A program made the translations under genes and the position numbers. DNA of 64,000 bases from Monoplex corrugatus (lineage: Eukaryota; Mollusca; Gastropoda; Littorinimorpha; Ranellidae): positions 53,142,246 through 53,206,245 of the forward strand of contig JAPXFY010000026.1 of the NCBI GenBank assembly GCA_030674185.1, written 5' to 3'. The notes beneath the pieces are model-generated. The model saw only the letters and a program-made list of their open reading frames with translations. It did not search any database and was not told the DNA's origin. Position 1 is the first letter of the stretch. The number at the start of each line of letters is the position of its first letter. Shown one piece after another: positions 54,043 through 64,000 of this stretch.

Positions 54043-56079
54043 TTGGTTCCTCCTTGCCCAGATCCAGCTTGAGCTCCTTTCTGCTGCCTCTGCCATCGCT
54101 TTAAGGGCTCTAGTCCTCTTCTTCCCAGAAATGGCGAGTTGTTTCATGAGATCATAAGCGGAGGTGCCCACAAACCCTCTTGCCCCGACCTCTATGGCGA
54201 AGATTTTGACCCGCAGACCTGCTTTCTTCAGGGTGCTGGCAAGACCGGCGTATTTTTCGGTCTTGTAGATATGTGCTTCTTCCATTCTGCTTTCGTATGG
54301 CACAGTGAGTTCTATCAGAATCACTTGTTTCGAGGAGTCAGAGTGGAGAGCGATGTCTGGTCTCATGCCTGTCTTGCTGATGACATCTGGGTAATTTCTC
54401 CACTCTGGGAGGTCTGCTGTACACTCCCAGTCGACTGCTCCATCCAGAAGACCCTTTGGCAATGTGCTGGTTGTCATAGCCCTTTCGGGCCAGACCTGTT
54501 TCCCTCCTGCTTTGTAGAACGTTGTCATAGCAATTGGTGCGTTTGGGGTCATGGTTTTTTCGCTAACCACATCTGTGATCACTTTCAGAACTTGGTTGTG
54601 CCTCCATGTATACCTTCCTTGGGCTAGCGCTACTTTGCAAGAGCTTAGGACATGTTCCACTGTTTGTTTCTTCTGACAGAGCGGACATGCTGGGTCGTCT
54701 GCTTTCCCCCATTTCACTAAGTTTGCATTCGAGGGGAGCAGGTCATATACAGATCTGAGGAGGAAGCTTATCCTTAGAGGAGCCATGTGCCACATATCGT
54801 TCCAGCTGAGACTTCTTTGGAGTGCACTGTCCCATGTTGTCCATTGCCCCTGTTGACCTTGCTGGACTGCCTTCTGCACTCTTTTGACATCTTCTTCTTC
54901 CTTCAACTCCTGTATGATCATGTCTCTTTTTTCCTTCCCTTTGGCTTTGGACCACCACTGCATTTTTGTTGCTCCCAGTCCCTGTCTGTTGGTTTGCGTG
55001 TGTCCAATTATTTCTTTGATGCTGAGGTTTCTCTTGGCATTGTTTACAGCCTCTTGGACTTTCCACTTTCTGCCAGTTCTCAGCTTTGGATGAACTGCTC
55101 TCACGATATTGTCCTCCGATTCCTCCAGCATGCTCAACAGTCTTGCTTTTCCAACTTTGTATTCCTCCACTATGGATTTCAGAGGTAGCTTCAGCATTGC
55201 TTGACGACAGTAGAATGCAACATCAGTGAGACCAGGTGGGACACCGAGCCATTTTCTTGTGTATTTGTTGATTTTGGCTTCCATTGCTTCGACTGTGCTG
55301 GTGCAAATGTCATAGATTAGCAGTGGCCACAGCAGCTTTGGTATCAGCATGAACTGTAGACACCAGACTTTGTATTTGCCTGGCAGTCCGCAGTTATCTA
55401 TTTTCTTCAGGCCTTCTTCTGCTGTTTGCTTGGTTTCACATCCCCTTTGTGTGTCTTTCAGGGAGTCATCATACCATCTTCCGAGACTTTTTACTGGCTC
55501 TTCTGTGACAGTGGGGATGGCTTGGTTGGCTACCATGAATTTGACTGAATCTGCCACTTTTCCTTTTCGCAGTGAGAGACTTCGGGATTTCTTAGGTTTG
55601 AACCTCATTTTTGAAGAGGCCACCAGCTCATCCAGCTGCTTTAAGATTTGGTGTGTCTCTTCCTCATCCGTGGACAAGACTGTTGTGTCATCCATGAAAG
55701 CTTTCAGAGGAGGCATCTGGTATCCATCTCCCAGATTCACTGGACCTGAACTCTTCATTGCAGCTTTCAAGATGACTTCCATTGCCAACACGAACAGTAT
55801 GGGAGAGATTGCACAGCCCATTGCAATGCCCACCTCTAGGTCTATCCAGTCCGTGGTGTATTCTTTGGTAGAGAACCGCATTGAGAACCCTTGGAAATAC
55901 TTCCTCAGCATTGTTCGGATGTTTTCTGGGATGTGATACATTTCAAGAGCCAGCTGGATCATATCGTGTGGAACTGATCCATATGCATTCGCCAGATCAA
56001 GCCAAACTACGTCAATGTCTCTTCTTCTGTTCTTGCTTTTTGGATGGCATCCCAAATCAACGTGGCATGTTCCAAGCAT
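54043..56079 (-). pseudogene. R2/NeSL-type LINE ORF: RT core, zinc knuckle and endonuclease
   Basis: Open for 686 codons to the stop at 54019. DIDVVWLDLANAYGSVPHDM (motif A), GIAMGCAISPILFVLAMEVI (motif B) and LKAFMDDTTVL give the RT core; the active-site box is FMDD rather than YADD. The C-terminal knuckle CPLCQKKQTVEHVLSSC is C-x2-C-x7-H-x4-C. It is followed by TGMRPDIALHSDSSKQVILI and ELTVPYE with a downstream YKTEKY, the PD...E...K pattern of the restriction-like endonuclease. Catalytic residues look intact. Separated from upstream coding only by a one-base shift. Confidence 0.92.
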
Positions 56080-56768
56080 CCAGGCATTCCTGGTATGCCT
56101 CCCTTTTGGACTGACATATCCAGATACTTGTTTTCAGTCAGGTATTTTGTCAATCTTGCTGCCATAACAGAGAAGAAGATTTTCCCCTCGACGTTCAGAA
56201 GTGATATTGGCCTGAACTGATTGATGCTGCTGGAGTTCTGCTCCTTCGGAATGTACACTCCTTCAGCTCTCATCCATTGGTCGTTGATCTTCTGGTTCCT
56301 CCATGCTGATCGAATCATCTTGTGGAGCCACTCGAGCACTTTTGGGCATTTCTTGTAGAGCAGGTATGGTATTCCGTTTGGTCCAGGTGCTGACTTGGCT
56401 CTGGCTTTCTTTACTACGTTCTTCACTTCATCCAGTGTTGGTGGTTTGTTATTGAATTTTCCTTCTGGCGCTGCAGGCCAAACCAGATTTTGGATTTCAA
56501 GTGGTGCCTCGCGCTGAGAATCGGAATATGTTTCCCTGAGATGCTGCTCTAGGTTTTCCTTGCCCACTGTGAGAGTCCCTGATTTGGGTTGTTCAAACAG
56601 CTTTCTTGCAAAGTCAAAGGGATCTTTGAAGAAACGATCTTGAGTCTTCTTCTTTTTGCTCTTTCTTCGCCTTGCTGATTCCACTTTGCTGAGAGCATTG
56701 TGTTTGGCCTTCAGATCTTTCCAGAGTTCCAGGAGCCCTTGCTTCTCGAATTCTGAGGCAGTTTTCAT
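56007..56768 (-). pseudogene. R2/NeSL-type LINE ORF, reverse transcriptase N-terminal part
   Basis: 253 codons. Begins with a Lys/Arg-rich coiled stretch (KVESARRRKSKKKKTQDRFF). Then come PPTLDEVKNVVKKARAKSAP, GPNGIPYLLYKKC (RT motif 0/1), AEGVYIPKEQNSSSINQFRP with ISLLNVEGKIFFSVMAARL (motifs 1-2) and QKGGIPGMPGCLEHATLIWD. The frame shifts near 56035, just before motif A in the next ORF. Confidence 0.88.
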
Positions 56769-57262
56769 TCGCTTTTTAAGCTTCCTTTTTCCCTCCGGAT
56801 GCTCTCCATCTGTTGCTGTCTTCTGGATTTCTGGGGAGGCGTTTTTGTCTTTGGCTGCTTCACTCCATAAGTGTCCCTGCAGATAGAGTATATGATGTCT
56901 CCGTATGTGTCAAGTTTGTGTTCCAGCGTACTGTTCCCTATTAGCGCATTCAGCTTAAGGACAAGTTCCTCATCTAATTTCTCCCATTGTTCTTTTGCAC
57001 CGGCAGGCGGCAAATTGAGTTTTCCACGTTTGGCGTTAAGAGCTTGTGCAAAATCCGCATCAGAACCGTCAGCGTGGATGTCCTTGGCACTATGGTTTAA
57101 TTCCTGGCCTTGGTCATCCAACGTCTCACCTGCTATCGCAGTGCGCTGCTGCTGGTTCGTATGTGTCTTCAAACAGCCCATTTTTGTCCTGTGGATCTTC
57201 ATGCCGCGTTTGGTGGTGAATCTCCTTCCACACACACACGGAAATTCCAACTGGTCATCAAT
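56766..57262 (-). pseudogene. R2/NeSL-type LINE ORF, N-terminal part with zinc finger
   Basis: Starts with DDQLEFPCVCGRRFTTKRGM and IHRTKMGC, a CxC-x12-H-x5-C finger of the kind that binds DNA in R2-class LINEs. The middle includes WEKLDEELVLKLNALIGN and YGDIIYSICRDTYGVKQP. The frame runs into TGA at 56765. A one-base indel in the A-run near 56787 would place GKRKLKKRMKTASEF in line with the next ORF. The start codon belongs to host-LINE sequence, so the true 5' end of the element may be missing. Confidence 0.82.
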
Positions 57263-57420
57263 CATGGTAGTAATGTTGTCTAGTCCTGGGGCTTTTCCTG
57301 GTTTCATCTTTTTCGGTGCTGCTCTGACTTCATCTTTCATTATGGGTGATCCTTCAAATTTCATTTTTATAATGTGTTCTTTGTTTCTGTCATCCTGAAA
57401 AATGTGATGATAGTGATGAT
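57263..57420 (-). mobile_element. RTE-like LINE RT fragment, minus strand (part 1, before insertion)
   Basis: The frame reads FQDDRNKEHIIKMKFEGSPI, MKDEVRAAPKKMKPGKAPGL and DNITT, the RT start region of RTE-like LINEs. It ends where the R2-type element begins and continues at 53745 with EMIEALEEF. Confidence 0.8.
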
Positions 57421-57834
57421 GTTTAAAATCACCGTACTTTAAAAGACGAAATTTTATTATCATTAAGAAAGTTGAAATGTGGAAAAGCAGCAGGACCAGA
57501 TTGTAATTGGGGAGGTCTTGAAAAATAGAGGAGACGAGGTGGTGAATTTCCTAGTTGAATATTTCAATGCTTTTATTCAGTACTGGTCAATATCCTGATA
57601 ACTGGATGGAATCCATCATTCTTCTTTTATTTAAAAAGGGAAATGCCGGTGATCCTAATAACTACAGAGACATTTCTTTGAGTAACATCAGCAGCAAACT
57701 GTACAGCTCTGTTATCAATTCAAGGTTACAGGAAAGGCTTGACTACAACAATATCACAGGCGAATACCAGACTGGTTTTAAAAAGAGTTATTCAACAATT
57801 GATCACATGTTCACGTTACTGGTAATTATGCAGA

Positions 57835-58416
57835 ATGATATATAGATGTATCAAAAGCTTCTGTGAAAACACGAGTGCGATGTGTACACAGTTTACTAGT
57901 TGGATTACTTGTACAATTGGAGCGAAACAAGATGATGTGTGTAGTCCCATTCTTTTTTGTTTGTTTATAAATGAACTTGCTCTCGAAATGATTAATAATG
58001 GTAGACACGGCGCAAACCTGAGTAATGAATTGCTCGAATTATGTATCCTGTTGTTTGCTGATGACATTGTTTTATTATCAGAGACTGCAGTTGGTTTACA
58101 GACACAACTAAACAGTCTCTATAGGGTAGCTTGCAAATTACAACCTAAAGTAAACATGGACAAGAGTAATGTAATGGTCTTTGGGAAAGGTGGATTTTTA
58201 GCGAATACTGAGAAATGGTTCTATAACAATGCAAGGGTGGCTATTGTAAACTCATATTGGTATTTAGGAATAGTGTTCTCAACAAGACTTAGTTTTAACT
58301 TTGCATGTCAAGATTTAGCAAGTAGATCAAAACAAGCTGCCTTCAGTATTCTAAGTCAACCGAATAAACTAAATAGTAATTCGTTAAAATTAGTTTTGAA
58401 ATTGTTTGATACTTAA
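57835..58416 (+). pseudogene. LINE reverse transcriptase core fragment
   Basis: 193 codons with QDDVCSPILFCLFINELALE (motif B, altered from the usual GVKQGD start) and the catalytic LFADDIVLL box intact. Then NMDKSNVMVFGKGG and SYWYLGIVFSTRLSF. The upstream motif A is lost in the frameshifted region near 57830. The stop at 58414 interrupts LKLFDT where the family continues. Confidence 0.85.
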
Positions 58417-58939
58417 ATTCAAGCAATTTTATTGTATGGTTCAGAAATATGGGGTATAGAGAAAGCGGCTTTAGTGATTGAAAGTGTTCAGTTGTTTATG
58501 TTGAAAAAATACTTAGGGGTCAACATTAGAACACCAAACGATTTCATTTATGGTTAGTTGGCTAGTTTTCCCTTAACCATAAACTCAAGTGTTTGTTGTG
58601 TTCGATACTGGCTAAAACTAACGAAAATGAGTGAAGAGAGATTGCTTTATAAGGCATATAAAATGCTGTCAAAATTAGCCAACAGAGGAAAAATAAATTG
58701 GGCCTCAAAAGACCGTGATATATTAAATACGTATGGTTTTTCATACATCTGGGAAAATCAAGGTGTGGGTTGCATAAAGTCTTTTATAAAAACTTTCAAA
58801 CAAAGATTAGTTGATTGCAGACGGCAAAATTGGAATTATCATATCAATACTAGTGACGGTTTTGCACAATATAGAAAGTTTAAACAATTACATGAGGTAA
58901 AAGTATACTTGTTGGTCTTTAACAGATTTTATTAGATAT

Positions 58940-59209
58940 GTGTTCACAAGATTTAGGTTCGGTATGTCTGATTTATCAGTGCATAGCTTAAGATATAAAA
59001 GACATGATAAAGAGGCAATGAAATGCCCATTATGTAAAAGTGTTACTGAGAATGAAAATCACTTTATTCTATGTTGTCCAGCCCTTGAGGATATGAAATG
59101 CCCATTATGTAAAAGTGTTACTGAGAATGAAAATCACTTTATTCTATGTTTTCCAGCCCTTGAGGATCTGAGACGCCTGCTGATTCAGCCAAAGTACGTA
59201 CTACTCTAA
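58940..59209 (+). pseudogene. LINE C-terminal fragment with duplicated zinc knuckle
   Basis: Contains RFRFGMSDLSVHSLRYKRHD and then two consecutive knuckles, CPLCKSVTENENHFILCCPA and CPLCKSVTENENHFILCFPA. Both come from a perfect-period 75-bp direct repeat (59018-59092, 59093-59167). The family normally has one. Ends ALEDLRRLLIQPKYVLL. Confidence 0.85.
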
Positions 59210-61005
59210 ACCAAATGATTTCAGATTAACAATGCTCATGGCTTCAAAAACTAAGCGTGCAATTAGAAATTTGGCAACATACGCCAATACGGCTTTTGAT
59301 AGAAAAGTTTGCCTTATCATGAAGTTAAATTCTTGTGATGTCTGTCTGTTAAACCTATTTATGTGTTCCTATTGTATTAATGAAGTTTGACTGTGAGTCC
59401 TGTATTGTAATGATTTCAAAACATTAGAAGTATGCATTATCCAAGAACGACTGTGTATTATATTTGCATAATGTTTATAATGTGTTCAGACCCCCCATTA
59501 CTGAATAAATTTCTGGTTCTGATTCTGATTCTGACCTTTAGATTTCACGTCACGTATCGGACAGGGGCCAGATACGTAACGTACCGACTACGTATCGCAC
59601 TTTCTTGCACGATTTTATCGATACGTACCGCTTCGATACGGACGTAACTACGTATGGAAGTCAAGTTATACGTGCTCTCGTCTGTATCTTGTTTGGGACT
59701 GCATATCTCAAGTTTCAAGGTAAGTAATATTTTGGTTGTGTTTTGTAACCCTTTTTCTACCTTGTTATGTAGGCTGTCTTATGTCATTGAGTTTTATACA
59801 TTTCATGTACGATATGTCACTGAGATTCACACATTTTATGTACGAGTCGACCAAACGCACCAAGTATCAGCAAACAAAAGCCCAGCTGCTGGGAAGAACG
59901 TATCACCAACTGACCTAAGTATAATTTCGAACGAGACTTCAGCTCGTAGGCCGCTTCAACTGCAATTTAGCTATGAAAAGCTATTTTGTGGATGCAAAGC
60001 ATTATAAATGTCATGAGTTACGTAATTTCTTAGTGTTTTTGATTCGTTGATACATTTTCGAATGAAAAATGTATAATGGATGCAGCGTATAAAGAGATCT
60101 AACGCCAAGCGCTCATTTAGATCTGAGTGGCACTAGCCTAGCAGTTCACTGTCTGGTCTCTCATCAAGGCCATATAGGCCTACCAGGGTATTTGTGAAGC
60201 TGTTGGGGAGCAAGAGTGGACTGTGTTTGCACAGTTGGCAGAAACTATAGTGATAATGAAGATTATGTTATTTATTTGTTTGTTTATTTATTTATTTATT
60301 TATTATTATTATTATTATTATCATAATGAATAAATATGTAAACAGGTAAAAAGACAAATGAAATAAGTTTCTTCCTGTTTTTCAGATCTAAGTGTTCCCC
60401 ATGCCAACTCAAGAAAACACACAGCCCAGCTGCATGCTGGTGTACAACCATTGAATACCAGCAAGATTAAATACAAACAGAAGAAGAAAACAAAAAGACT
60501 GATTTTTATCTTTATGATTTTTACCTTCAAAAAGATTAATGTGAAGAGAGCAGATATAGAAGCCCAGAAGCTGGAAGATGCAAACAATCCCCTGAGCATT
60601 GAAGCACAGTAAAGAGGTGAGCAAGCAACACAGCTATTATGGTAGAGTTGGAAGAAAAGAAGAACAAAAAGAGAGGAAACACATGATGGCGCAACAGAAC
60701 GAAGAGAGAAAATATGATGGATAGGGACAACAAATTATACAATACAATACTCCTATAACATCCACATAGGAAAATTAAAATGTGCATACACTGGACTCAA
60801 ACCACACGTAGATTGTTCTCACATCTACTCAAAAACACAATCACAACCCGAAGACAGAACATATAAGAATAAACAAGCCCCAACAGTTCACAGCAACCAC
60901 AAAATAATGTCTGTAATCTTGGCATATGCCATAAATCTGCACATGACATGCTCCCAACCCCAACCCTGTGTTCTACCTCCCCCTTTCCCATTTTCCATGC
61001 ACACA

Positions 61006-61036
<31 letters not shown>

Positions 61037-61631
61037 GTACAGAGGAAACACACCATTATGAAGTCACAAAATGACAGGTGCCGTAATCAAGCAGGTAATG
61101 TTAGACTTCTAATAAGAACGTCTAGGTTTGGTCCTTTGTGGGTACCTCCCGCCTGGTGAAAATGGGTGGAGAATTTGTTAAGTTCTCTTGTCAGCATGTG
61201 TGCAGACCTGCCAGTGTCTGAAACCTCTTCCTGTGCAAGCTCATGCAGAAAATCAAATATGCACGATAAAGATCTTGTAAGTCATATTTTGTGTGTTTGG
61301 TGGTGGTGTGTCAGGATGGGCCAGAGTATTGGACGTTCATGTTCTATCTACGGCGGGACGACAGAGGCAAGCTTCGATCTTCGTTTATGTACTTTAGCAA
61401 CCGTTGACTGTCATTGCGCATGCGTGTTATATACATTAGGCAACACAGAGTTGTTTCCCTTGTCGGAAAGGCCTTATGGAAACACGAAAACTTGGCACAA
61501 GCAAGCGTGACTACCAAATCAGAGTATGCAGACTGTGCACCAATATACTGCCTGCACAGTGTGGACAAAACTGCGCATACACACATCTGAGAAAATCTGA
61601 ATGCTATAGAAAGATAACAGTTTTTTTGTTC

Positions 61632-61739
<108 letters not shown>

Positions 61740-62245
61740 AGAGCAGATCTGTGCCACTAAAAAATTAAGCAAAGATCGGGGAAAGGGAAAGTCCTCATGA
61801 TTGTTTTGTACACATTACCTTATCTATTTATTTATTTATTTATTTTACTGATTAGTCATCATTTTTATGATAGAAAAACAAAAACAAAACCTACATGTCT
61901 CAGAATATTTGTAATCTTTCATAATAGTATTCAGAATTTATTTTGTCACAATAAAAGGATTCACATGCCCGTATAGTGAATATTTTCGTCACAAGGAAAG
62001 TGTGTTGCATGTGCATGACTTGTACGTGCGTGTATGTGTGTACAAAAAGACTGAGTTATTAAGTATGGCGCAGAGTGTGTACTTAATTAATTTAATTACA
62101 ATCTGACTTCATAAACAATTCCAGTTCTTCCTTGTCAGCATTAAATAAAAGTACAGGAAGTATATATCCGTAATTAAAAATTTTAGCCATGATTTACTGA
62201 CACAGATGAAGAAGCATGCCGCACGCGCGCGCGTGCACGCACGCA

Positions 62246-62250
62246 CACAC

Positions 62251-62333
<83 letters not shown>
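62246..62333 (+). repeat. (AC)n array of about 88 bp
   Basis: About 44 AC units, preceded by CGCGCGCGTGCACGCACGC, a purine-pyrimidine alternating run that could form Z-DNA together with the AC tract. Confidence 0.98.
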
Positions 62334-62335
<2 letters not shown>

Positions 62336-62668
62336 CAGTAGGGTTCATTTCCTATGATGTCATCATATTGAAGCGACCAAGTTGCTGGGAAAGGTAAAAA
62401 GTAACTGCTATTTTCCTTTAAAAATCCGAGTATAACAGCTTAGTTCGTCGTCACATTAGTAGTATCAATGAAAAACAGACAGCTACATTGTATATGTTTA
62501 TGATATCACACGTCGTAAAGTACAGGAAAGGCTTTGGTTACATCCCTTGCTTTGGAGGCGTCGGGGACATAGATCTGTTTCATGTGAAATCTAAACCCAA
62601 ATCGTTTTCACGTACGGGACACCTACGTATCGCAATACGTATACGTGCTACGTAACATGAAATCTAAA

Positions 62669-63365
62669 GTGCTCTAATATTGAGTTGACTTTCTGTTATT
62701 TTAAATTTTAATCTCCTTTAACGAAATATGTTGCGTTGTGATGACTTTTGTTTTCATCATGTAGCATGCACATGTACATCGATCTTTCGTTGTAAAAGTG
62801 AGAAAGCTAATTGAATTTAGCGTTCTGGTCTGTTAATTTTAATAAATGAACTACAGACTACTAACAAATGTACTATCAGTTGCACTGGGATTCCCAGATT
62901 ATGTTTTTGACGGGGAATAGTCATTCTGTAAACATGTTTTAGGTTTTTGTCACGATGTAGGAAATAACACACCGACTCTTAGGTTTATTTCATATGTTCA
63001 TATTTTATATGGCTTTAATTATCAAAGAAAATAGAAATAAGAGGTTAAAACTGTATTGATTGGGTTAGGTTTCCTTTACCATGCTAGTATACTGGAAAAA
63101 AACGTCTTTTAATGTGCTTTTTGTTCATAGCTTACTTTTTGAAAACTATTTTAAGGCAGAGAAACAAGAACACAAATCTTCAATTTACATACTTTTTAAA
63201 ACTTATTTCAGTTGTACGCATAGATCAATTAGGTTTTACTTTTTGTTTCATCTCCATCAGGGCTGTTTACAAATTTAATTTTTGTTTGTACATTTTGTAT
63301 GCCAATTTTCCTATTGGATTATTCTTTGAATGTAGGCTTAATTTATAATTCTTTTATTTTTTCAG
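62669..63365. other. Intergenic AT-rich stretch, nothing recognised
   Basis: No element ends or ORFs of note. A long T-rich tract leads to TTTTTTCAG just before 63366. Confidence 0.6.
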
Positions 63366-63549
63366 GTATCATGCTTCGTTCACCCTTGCTGACACCAGAA
63401 GAAGAAATGCTGAGCGTAGCCGAAAGTGTTGTGAAAAGATTAAGGAAGACCCAGTCTTGTGCGAACTACAAAAGCAGAAAGATATTAAACGAAACCGCTC
63501 GAATCGTCGAAAGAAACGCTCAGAAGAACACAAACCTGAGGCCTTTTGA
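63366..63549 (+). CDS. Exon-like ORF encoding a basic, Arg/Lys-rich segment; partial
   Basis: After TTTATTTTTTCAG the frame from 63367 reads YHASFTLADTRRRNAERSRK, CCEKIKEDPVLCELQKQKDI and KRNRSNRRKKRSEEHKPEAF, then TGA. The RRRNAERSRK...REK-like repeat of basic helices resembles the basic N-terminal segment seen in many transposon-encoded or uncharacterised invertebrate proteins. The strong acceptor and clean frame suggest a last coding exon, but no upstream exon was identified. Gene or transposon fragment cannot be told apart. Confidence 0.35.
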
Positions 63550-64000
63550 ATCGGGAAAGAGTAAGAAAATGTCGATAAGTAAATGGTATATTTGGTGACT
63601 ATATTTACTTCACAAAGTATACTACATTGCACTGCATTAGGGGCCTAAGGAAAAAAACACACAAATAGAATAAATTTACTTCAAGACTTAAAATATGAAG
63701 GAAGTGTGTGTACAAATGTGAACGTTTGTGAACTAAAACAGTAATTAAGCCTACGTCATTATCTCATTGATTAGTGATTTATGATTATCATTTCATTAGT
63801 GTTATAATTGTTAGCTCATTGATGACAATACATATTGCATAATATTTTCTTGCAAGAAACGGGGTACCCTGGGATAGTTGGAGAAACTGACTCATGACTG
63901 TAATGGAGAGCATTTTTTGGTGGCGTATGTCTCATGGAACAGGAGGCGTAGATGTCTGTGTCTCTGCTACCAAAATGTGTTAGCAAAAATTTTCCCAGCT
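63550..64000. other. Window end, nothing recognised
   Basis: AT-rich sequence without a supported feature. Confidence 0.5.

Larger units (their letters stand above)
53746..57262 (-). mobile_element. R2/NeSL-type LINE with restriction-like endonuclease, nested in an RTE-like LINE
   Basis: About 3.5 kb on the minus strand. In order: N-terminal CCHC finger, basic linker, reverse transcriptase, C-terminal zinc knuckle and PD-(D/E)XK endonuclease, then a 3' UTR with a tRNA-like insertion. ATGATTGA is present at both junctions and may be the target duplication. The host LINE reading resumes on the other side. Only two single-base frameshifts break the coding sequence, so the insertion is young. 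Clade (R2, HERO, NeSL) cannot be settled by eye. Confidence 0.88.
57460..59537 (+). mobile_element. I/Jockey-type LINE, 5'-truncated, broken
   Basis: The coding region is in at least four frames. 57460-57845: GQYPDNWMESIILLLFKKGN and SNISSKLYSSVINSRLQERL. 57850-58416: KQDDVCSPILFCLFINELAL and LLFADDIVLLSETAVGLQTQ. 58558-58935: YWLKLTKMSEERLLYKAYKM. 58940-59209: zinc knuckles. The 3' end is AATAAATTTCTGG followed by (TTCTGA)n to about 59536. It lies head to head with the RTE-like fragment ending at 57420. Confidence 0.85.

Noticed and set aside
54139..55936. Several plus-strand ORFs of 70-195 codons
   Set aside because: They lie opposite the R2/NeSL-type LINE coding frame and show no domain. 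They are antisense shadows.

Overview
This window is animal nuclear DNA, most likely from a mollusc and probably a gastropod. The evidence is one conserved gene with many small exons and GT-AG introns, dense non-LTR retrotransposons of several clades, tRNA-derived SINEs, TTAA-flanked piggyBac-like remnants, and long (AC)n arrays. There are no bacterial operons. The species assignment is an inference from repeat style and was not searched.

The only clear host gene is on the + strand. It is the 3' two-thirds of a far-upstream-element-binding protein (FUBP1/KHSRP/FUBP3 family, related to insect Psi). Thirteen coding exons can be read from position 1 to the stop at 41497-41499, and every splice phase agrees. 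Together they give 565 residues: the tail of KH1, then KH2, KH3, a duplicated 15-residue mini-exon, an RGG-like Gly/Arg linker, KH4, a Pro/Gly/Gln repeat, and a Gln-rich C-terminus with two Tyr-rich FUBP-type motifs. KH1 and the start codon lie upstream of the window. A probable intron follows the stop by 44 nt, and a long T-rich 3' UTR may run to about 47.1 kb.

The introns are packed with repeats. 616-2813 holds two nested piggyBac-like remnants. 5.1-6.85 kb is a 5'-truncated CR1/L2-group LINE about 30 bp after a splice donor. 7.5-8.5 kb is an RTE-like relic on the minus strand, and 13.2-13.9 kb a Rex1-like relic. 17.9-19.0 kb is a LINE with an inverted 5' part. 19.76-21.80 kb is a 38-bp minisatellite grown from an exon/intron junction and split by a TTAA element. 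25.5-26.5 kb is another piggyBac-like element. 33.5-35.9 kb may hold an antisense nested gene of unknown function.

Downstream of the gene (about 47-64 kb) there is no recognised host gene. This part holds a 29-bp satellite of about 48 units, an inverted-repeat DNA element, an R2/NeSL-type LINE with a restriction-like endonuclease inserted inside an RTE-like LINE, a second LINE of the I/Jockey type with a duplicated zinc knuckle, a DNA element with ACGTA-rich ends, and an orphan basic exon-like ORF near 63.4 kb.

The most unusual observation is the 38-bp minisatellite. Each unit copies the KH4 GXXG-loop codons together with their 5' splice donor. Each unit also carries a CAG and a branch-point-like sequence, so in principle it could act as an in-frame 18-nt micro-exon or as a decoy donor.
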